25,760 nucleotides of DNA. Origin: RGIG6353 sp045653035. Its GTDB lineage: Bacteria; Bacillota; Clostridia; Oscillospirales; SIG627. A program made the position numbers and the translations under genes. Below are positions 21,321-25,760 of the stretch, piece by piece (within the stretch, counting starts at the first letter, position 1; every line of letters starts with the position of its first letter). The notes under the pieces were generated by a model that made no database searches, was not told the origin of the DNA, and saw only the letters and a program-made list of their open reading frames with translations. Location: the NCBI GenBank assembly GCA_045653035.1, contig JAZOLO010000015.1, forward strand, positions 1-25,760. Direction: 5' to 3'.

Positions 21321-22603
21321 TCAGGCTTCGCCACCGCCATTGACATAAGGGAGGTGTCGTAGGAGGTGAGAAGTCTTTTCTTGATATCATCAAGAGTAAT
21401 GCTTTCAAGCACCTCGGGGAGTCTTAAAAGGGACGCTCCTGCAAGGTGATAGTCGAGGAAGGCTTCGGCTATATCAGAGGTGGAGTTCCACGCCTGAACG
21501 GAGGCGGAGTAAAGTACACGTTTTGCCGAGAGGAAGGCTTGTTCATCAAGCTCTTTTTCACCCTTTCGCCATTCGTCGATTTCCGCTTTTATAAGGTCGA
21601 ACACTCTTTTCGCATCATCGGTCTCGCCTGTGGCAATAAAGAAGCCCCAGTCCTTTGATGCATAGTAGGAGGTGCCGAATTTCTGATTTATTATGCCCTC
21701 GGCGTAGTTCTTTGAATAGAAGTCGGAGGACTTGCCGAAAAGAAGCTCACATATAATGGAGTGCTCCAATTCACGCTTGACATAGAGGTCGCCGTCGTCG
21801 GGAAAGTCGGTCTCCTTAAGACCTATATTGAACATGGGGCGTGAAATGGGGAATACCTTTTCGGAATAGGTGTTCTTAACACACCTCGGTTCATCAGCCC
21901 TCATTCTCTCAATGTGGCATTCGGGACTGTCGCGAAGCACCTTGTCCATCACCCTTTCCACACTCTCTGTCGTAACGTCACCGCAGACGATGAGCACCAT
22001 GTTTCGGAGATTGTAGAAGGTGTTGTAGCAATCGTAGAGTATATCGGCGGTAATCTCTTTTATTGACTCCTCCGTACCGCCAACGGGGATTCTTACGGTA
22101 TTATTCACAAAAAGAAGCTTCTGAAGCTCCTGATAGAGCCAGCGGTAGGGGTTGTCCTCGTACATACGAAGCTCCTCGGTGATAATGCCCATCTCCTTAT
22201 TCACGGTTTCGGGAGTAAAATATGGGTGAGTCACAAAGTCGAGAAGCACCTCAAGGGACTCGTAGTAGTTTTCGGTTGCCGAAAAGAGATATGCCGTCAT
22301 GTCGGTTGAGGTATAAGCGTTAGCAGATGCACCAAGCTCGGCAAAGCGTGAGAAGGTGTCGCTTCCGTCCTCGTTTTCAAAAAGCTTGTGCTCAAGAAAA
22401 TGGGCTATTCCGTCGGGCACTGTAATAAAGCCCTCACCCTCACTTTTCTTGAAGGTGGAGTCCGACGAGCCGTAGCGTGTTGCAAAAAGGGCATAAGCCG
22501 TTATATGCTTTTTAGGTATAATTATAGTTTCAAGACCGCTTTTGTGCACACCGCGGTAGTAGGTCTCTTTTAGAAGAGAGCTTTCGTATTTGGTATAAAT
22601 CAT
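21299..22603 (-). CDS. M16 zinc peptidase-like protein, YfmH type (active-site bearing)
   Basis: This 434-residue insulinase-family protein has the inverted zinc motif HFLEH at residues 68-72 and the downstream acidic helix EMGIITEELRMYEDNPYRW (about 140-158) carrying the third ligand. The rest matches the two-lobe half of M16B enzymes. With a catalytically blank partner (23126-24388) it forms the pair annotated in Firmicutes as YfmH/YfmF, linked to EF-P modification in Bacillus; its true substrate is unclear. The start at 22603 is ATG behind AAGAGGT. The C-terminal MRNEK is encoded by repeat R5. Confidence 0.9.
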   Translation of the reverse strand: MIYTKYESSLLKETYYRGVHKSGLETIIIPKKHITAYALFATRYGSSDSTFKKSEGEGFITVPDGIAHFLEHKLFENEDGSDTFSRFAELGASANAYTSTDMTAYLFSATENYYESLEVLLDFVTHPYFTPETVNKEMGIITEELRMYEDNPYRWLYQELQKLLFVNNTVRIPVGGTEESIKEITADILYDCYNTFYNLRNMVLIVCGDVTTESVERVMDKVLRDSPECHIERMRADEPRCVKNTYSEKVFPISRPMFNIGLKETDFPDDGDLYVKRELEHSIICELLFGKSSDFYSKNYAEGIINQKFGTSYYASKDWGFFIATGETDDAKRVFDLIKAEIDEWRKGEKELDEQAFLSAKRVLYSASVQAWNSTSDIAEAFLDYHLAGASLLRLPEVLESITLDDIKKRLLTSYDTSLMSMAVAKPEEMRNEK

Positions 22604-22616
22604 AAAAACCTCTTTG

Positions 22617-22672
22617 AAATTAGAAATGAGAAATTTCGGAAGATTTTGCTAAAGGCAAAATCATTTTGATTT
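22617..22672. repeat. GAAATTA-arm repeat, left end of the S23-carrying copy (R6)
   Basis: AAATTAGAAATGAGAAATTTCGG is the arm, split here as AAATTAGAAATGAG and AAATTTCGG; it is followed by the hairpin GATTTTGC/GCAAAATC and the linker ATTTTGATT. This matches the left part of R2 and R5. It overlaps the end of the broken S23 gene. Confidence 0.75.
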
Positions 22673-23023
22673 ATCTTCTTTCATGCTTCTTGTTATTGAC
22701 ATTAAAATTGCTATTATTTCTTTTGTATCTTTTTCTAAACTATTAAACTCGTCTGAAGTTATATAATCAGTTGCAAATAATAACCGTAACCAATACTCAC
22801 TTTCGTTTGCTTCTTTTAAGGCTATATACATTTTTGAGTGAAAATCTGCTGTACTTTGACCTTTTTGAGCTTATGCTACATTTGCACCAATACTTGTACC
22901 ACAACGCATTAACTGTTTCGATAAAATAAATTCTTTTTTCTTTTCTGTCAAGTGCTTATATAAATTCACAATTCTTACTGCAAAATCAAAGCTTTTTGTC
23001 TCTATTATGTTTTCTTTATTCAT
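22661..23023 (-). pseudogene. S23-type four-helix-bundle gene broken by one stop codon
   Basis: From ATG at 23023 the frame reads 50 codons to a TAA at 22873-22871, then 69 further in-frame codons to TGA at 22663-22661, for a total family-sized length of about 120. The first part ends RCGTSIGANVA and the second opens AQKGQSTADFHSKMYIALKE, later ESEYWLRLLFATDYI, exactly the S23/IVP pattern. The intact paralogue at 496-834 has ANIREANYGQS at this point, so the stop replaces the conserved Glu, a single GAA-to-TAA change. No frameshift is present, so the damage is recent or the stop is read through. The gene lies inside a repeat element of the R family. Confidence 0.85.
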
Positions 23024-23028
23024 TATAA

Positions 23029-23120
23029 ATTTCTCATTTCTGATATTTATAAAATTAGATTGCAAATTTCCCACAGGGAAATTGTCCAAAATTTCTAATT
23101 TCTAATTTTTAATTTCTCAT
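23029..23120. repeat. GAAATTA-arm repeat, right end of the S23-carrying copy (R6)
   Basis: ATTTCTCATTTCTGATATTT at the gene side is followed by the hairpin AAATTTCCC/GGGAAATT and an inverted arm of TTTCTAA repeats. It stops about five bases before the end of the yfmF-like gene. The hairpin is the same one found in R4 and R5. Confidence 0.75.
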
Positions 23121-23125
23121 TTTTA

Positions 23126-24388
23126 TTATTTTCTCAAGAAATATATCGTGTCTTCTTCAATGCTCTTTGCAGCGTACACCACGTCGTGGGTGGTAAGGGC
23201 TGCAATTCTTTCAGCATCAAATGACGGTGGCGTTTCTGCATCTCTTTCAAGGCGGAGGTGATACCAAGGAGCAAGGAGTGCAGGATTGTCCTCAATCTCA
23301 CGCATACGGTTGATATACGCCTTTTTCGCATCCTCTAATTCACCTTCGCTCACCTTGCCGCATCTTATATTCTCAAGCTCTGTGAAAAATGCCGAAAGGG
23401 TCTCGTCCTTCTTTTCGGGGTCAATACCCGCATAGGCAAAAAGTATGCCCTTCGTTCCGTCAAGGGAGGAATAACAGGTGTAGCAGAGGGACTTTTTCTC
23501 ACGTATATTCATGAACATCTTACTTGAAACGTCACCGCCAAGCACCATATTGAAAAGCACGAACTTAAGATAGTCGGGGTGGGAATAGGTAACGGGTGTG
23601 CGGAAGCCTATGAACAGATGACCCTGTGTTATATCCATCTTCTCGGTCTTGTCCTTCTTCTCCGAAACCTCGGGTTTTGCTTTAGATTTGGAAATAACAA
23701 CGGGTTGTCTTTCAAGCCCCTCGAAAAGGGTCTCTACGGTACCCTTTATCTTTTCCTCGCTCTCGCTTCCCACAAAGTAGATATCGCATACGGCGGTTGC
23801 AAGAAGCTTATTTAAAAACGCATAAAGGCTTTCGGGCGTAATCGTATCAAGAAGTGACAAATCACCCTCGCCGTTTACAGCATAAGCCTCGCCCTCGCAC
23901 ATAGTGGAAACAAACCTCGTTCTGGCATAAGATGCCTTGTTGTTTATCTGGGATAGAATAGAGTCGTGAAGATTTTTCTTTTCACTTTCAAAATAGTCGC
24001 GTTTGAAAGTGCCGTTTTGAGTAAGAGGATTTTTCACAAGGTCGAAAAGCACTTTTGCCGACTCCCCGAATATATCCTCGCCGTTCGGTGCAAAGACGTT
24101 TTTAAGTGTGGAAAGAGATAAGAGGAATACCTCTTTTTCACCCTCCTTTACGGCGGTAAGGGTAACGGATGCGGCATAGTTCATGTCAAGTGCACGGTTC
24201 AGGTCTGCAATTGTGGGGAAGCTCTCCGAGCCTCTTTTGAGTACCCTTGCAAGTAAATTCATGTAAGTGGCATTCTCCGCCGTCAAGGGCAGAGAAAAAT
24301 ATATATTAAGGTAGTTTGTCTTATATTTTCCGTCTTCTATATAGTAAAGAGTCACACCGTTTGTGATATGGGATTTTTTCATATTCAA
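23126..24388 (-). CDS. M16 peptidase-like protein, YfmF type (no zinc motif)
   Basis: This 420-residue protein has the M16B fold. At the place where the partner has HFLEH, this protein has NLLARVLKRGSESFP (about residues 43-57), so the zinc site is absent, as usual for the YfmF partner. The middle and C-terminal parts keep family segments such as GHLFIGFRTPVTY and MRNIREKKSLCYTCYSS-like text (here FMNIREKKSLCYTCYSS). It is the non-catalytic half of a YfmF/YfmH heterodimer. ATG at 24388 (or 24382) follows GGGAGG, the best ribosome site of this run. It is the first gene of the minus-strand series down to 17101. Confidence 0.88.
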   Translation of the reverse strand: MNMKKSHITNGVTLYYIEDGKYKTNYLNIYFSLPLTAENATYMNLLARVLKRGSESFPTIADLNRALDMNYAASVTLTAVKEGEKEVFLLSLSTLKNVFAPNGEDIFGESAKVLFDLVKNPLTQNGTFKRDYFESEKKNLHDSILSQINNKASYARTRFVSTMCEGEAYAVNGEGDLSLLDTITPESLYAFLNKLLATAVCDIYFVGSESEEKIKGTVETLFEGLERQPVVISKSKAKPEVSEKKDKTEKMDITQGHLFIGFRTPVTYSHPDYLKFVLFNMVLGGDVSSKMFMNIREKKSLCYTCYSSLDGTKGILFAYAGIDPEKKDETLSAFFTELENIRCGKVSEGELEDAKKAYINRMREIEDNPALLAPWYHLRLERDAETPPSFDAERIAALTTHDVVYAAKSIEEDTIYFLRK

Positions 24389-24465
24389 ATACCTCCCTCA
24401 TTTTATACTTATTTTATATTATTTACACATAATTGTCAATAAATTCCCGAAATAAAAAGCCTTTC

Positions 24466-24494
24466 TTGACATAAAAGAAAAGGTGTGCTAGAAT
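24466..24494 (+). promoter_or_regulatory. Promoter of the gene at 24718
   Basis: TTGACA (24466-24471), a 17-base spacer and TAGAAT (24489-24494). Transcription from about 24501 gives a leader of about 217 bases that contains the hairpin array. Confidence 0.7.
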
Positions 24495-24666
24495 AGATTT
24501 AATAAAGTTAAATCTATTCAGCTAAATTCTAAAGCGAGCTAAATGTGCTAATGCACGCTAAATTACTTTGTAGCTAAATTGACCTTGCGGTCAGCTATAA
24601 GGCGAATTTAATTTAGCTACTCCGAAGGAGTTATTTAGCTATGGAGCAAAGCGGAATAATTTAGCT
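24491..24666 (+). repeat. Mini-hairpin array with mirror-arranged GCTAAAT spacer, in a leader
   Basis: A perfect 12-bp hairpin, GAATAGATTTAA/TTAAATCTATTC (24491-24519), opens the array. Small hairpins follow: GTGC/GCAC (24545-24556), GACC/GGTC (24581-24592) and ACTCC/GGAGT (24619-24631). The spacer GCTAAAT occurs at 24521, 24538, 24557 and 24573, then in reverse complement ATTTAGC at 24611, 24633 and 24659. The design resembles the array at 261-448 although the spacer sequence differs. Confidence 0.8.
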
Positions 24667-24717
24667 ATAAACAGTTTTGTATTTATTATGAAAATTCCAC
24701 TGAAAAGGTAAAAAGAC

Positions 24718-25542
24718 ATGAAAGAAAAAGAAATTAAGATAGAGAGTGCAGATATCGAAAGACTTTCAGCTATCTACACCGATATGAACGAAAGACAGCT
24801 TCGCGAGATTGCTCTCGGTGAGAAGGCGGGCGTGCAGTTTGCACTCTATGCCGATAAGAACCTTTCACCCGAGGAAATGGCAGAAAAGCGTGAGGTCTTG
24901 ACCCTTGCAAAGAAGAAGGCTATCACCGCCTTTGAATGTCGCTATTTTTACGGTACTATGAAATATTTCGATATGGTCGCATCTACCCGTGAGATTCTTT
25001 TCGAGTCCCTCATAGGCGAGGAAAACGGTGTATCCTACCGCGATATTGACCGCTGGGCTTCCTCCGACGGTCAGCTTCAGGGTAAGATGATGAAGATATA
25101 CGAAGCTCTCACTTCGGGCAAGACAATAAAGGACATTTTTGATTCAGCAGAGCGACTCCCCAAAGAGTATGCCGACATTATCGAGGGAATTAAGGTCGAG
25201 GAAAACGCCTTTGAGACCGCTGTATCATTCCCCCTGAACATGACGGCAAAGGTATACAAGACCTTCGGTAAGGGTGCTTTCGACAAGAATGAAAACGTTG
25301 TCGTTACCCCCGAAACACGCTTTATCGTGAAAAATAAGCTTTCCTCTTATTCGGAGGCACATTTCTCCATCTCCCTTGAAAGCGAAGACTTAACCCTCGC
25401 CATTGCCACCACCCCCAATCGCTCGGCAATAAAGGCTGACGCCGACCTTGCACTTCTTATCATTGATAAGGACAGTATTTGGTATGACAACGCATCGAAA
25501 TATATAGACGTGAAGCCCTTTGTTAAAGGACTTAGAAGTTAA
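24718..25542 (+). CDS. Protein of unknown function (274 aa)
   Basis: I do not recognise this gene with confidence. The predicted product is soluble and acidic with no signal peptide or membrane segment. Residues 24-62 (ERQLREIALGEKAGVQFALY, then ADKNLSPEEMAEKR) resemble the repeated 'REIRLGLxxGLDVxxYAxxxxxxxQM' motif seen in proteins on Clostridial mobile elements; this is from memory. A helical middle (about 80-160) follows, then a strand-rich C-terminal part with SYSEAHFSISLESEDLTLAI. It is transcribed opposite to the yfmF run, behind its own promoter and a long structured leader. ATG at 24718 follows AAAAGG at some distance, so ribosome binding may depend on leader structure. Confidence 0.75.
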   Translation: MKEKEIKIESADIERLSAIYTDMNERQLREIALGEKAGVQFALYADKNLSPEEMAEKREVLTLAKKKAITAFECRYFYGTMKYFDMVASTREILFESLIGEENGVSYRDIDRWASSDGQLQGKMMKIYEALTSGKTIKDIFDSAERLPKEYADIIEGIKVEENAFETAVSFPLNMTAKVYKTFGKGAFDKNENVVVTPETRFIVKNKLSSYSEAHFSISLESEDLTLAIATTPNRSAIKADADLALLIIDKDSIWYDNASKYIDVKPFVKGLRS

Positions 25543-25740
25543 AGCTTGGATATTTTGGCTTGTTTGAGAGAAAACTTTTATAATTATTTTTATTACATAG
25601 GAAATTGCATCGCAACTCATTGTAAAAAACAAAGTCTACCTATAAAAATCGTGAGCGTTAGCGAACTTTACAATTAGTTGCCGAAGGCGACTTTTTTATA
25701 AAAAGTGTCCTCTCATAAATAAATATTATAGGAGACAATA
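25543..25740. other. Intergenic region with repeat fragments
   Basis: It begins at once with AGCTTGGATATTTTGGCT, a fragment of the head module of R1-R3, then runs AT-rich. The pieces ATTGTAAA (about 25619) and TTTACAAT (about 25667) are complementary and enclose further small stems, such as AGTTGCC/GGCGACT near 25676-25692, so the block may fold into one branched structure. AGGAGA near 25730 is the ribosome site of the next gene. Confidence 0.5.
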
Positions 25741-25760
25741 ATGTTAAATATTAAAGGTAA
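25741..25760 (+). CDS. Start of a further gene (partial, function unknown)
   Basis: ATG at 25741 follows TAGGAGA with six bases of spacing. Only MLNIKG is visible before the window ends, so no function can be given. Confidence 0.6.

Noticed and set aside
23126..24388. Active zinc protease
   Set aside because: The HxxEH motif is missing; it fits the inactive YfmF-type partner.

Overview
The window looks like chromosomal DNA of a low-GC Firmicute, most likely a gut Clostridium-type anaerobe (Oscillospirales/Ruminococcaceae-like; this placement is inference). The reasons are the Gram-positive PolC polymerase, the classic Firmicute gene order pyrH-frr-uppS-cdsA-dxr-rseP-ispG-polC, a tRNA with encoded CCA, Shine-Dalgarno-led genes, and Clostridia-type 23S rRNA and promoter sequences.

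Layout. (1) Positions 1-260: the 3' end of a 23S rRNA, followed directly by tRNA-Lys(CTT) and a terminator, with no 5S between them. (2) Positions 260-3860: an accessory stretch of small genes. It holds an array of mini-hairpins leading into an S23-type four-helix-bundle gene; an XRE repressor divergent from a zinc-ribbon/DUF2085 membrane pair across two perfect operators; a Cu/Zn superoxide dismutase-like gene; a compact type I toxin-antitoxin-like locus (29-residue hydrophobic peptide plus a convergent antisense RNA); and a second XRE repressor divergent from a small four-cysteine membrane protein. (3) Positions 3956-5029: a DUF4432/aldose-epimerase-like gene. (4) Positions 5191-16150, minus strand: the housekeeping operon for UMP kinase, ribosome recycling, undecaprenyl-PP and CDP-diacylglycerol synthesis, the MEP isoprenoid pathway (dxr, ispG), a site-2 protease and PolC. 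(5) Positions 16189-16870: a chromosomal RepA_N-domain gene followed at once by eight 15-bp tandem repeats. (6) Positions 17101-24388, minus strand: yfmF-like, yfmH-like, lgt, folD, an ArsP_2-type metal permease, a pyridoxal-kinase-like gene and a flavin reductase. (7) Positions 24466-25760: an unrecognised gene behind a long hairpin-rich leader, then the first codons of another gene.

The intergenic DNA is the striking part. One repeat family, built of 7-bp tandem arms around a hairpin, fills the gaps between dxr, rseP, cdsA, folD, lgt, yfmH and yfmF. It even supplies the last five codons and the stop of two unrelated proteins. One copy encloses an S23 four-helix-bundle gene broken by a single stop codon, which suggests that the short copies are MITE-like relatives of an S23-carrying element. 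A second family (five hairpin units with an ATAGTTTT head) sits at gene ends. Two mini-hairpin arrays, at 260-448 and 24491-24666, share a mirror layout: a short spacer repeated in one orientation and then in the reverse orientation.

All calls come from reading the sequence. No database search was run.
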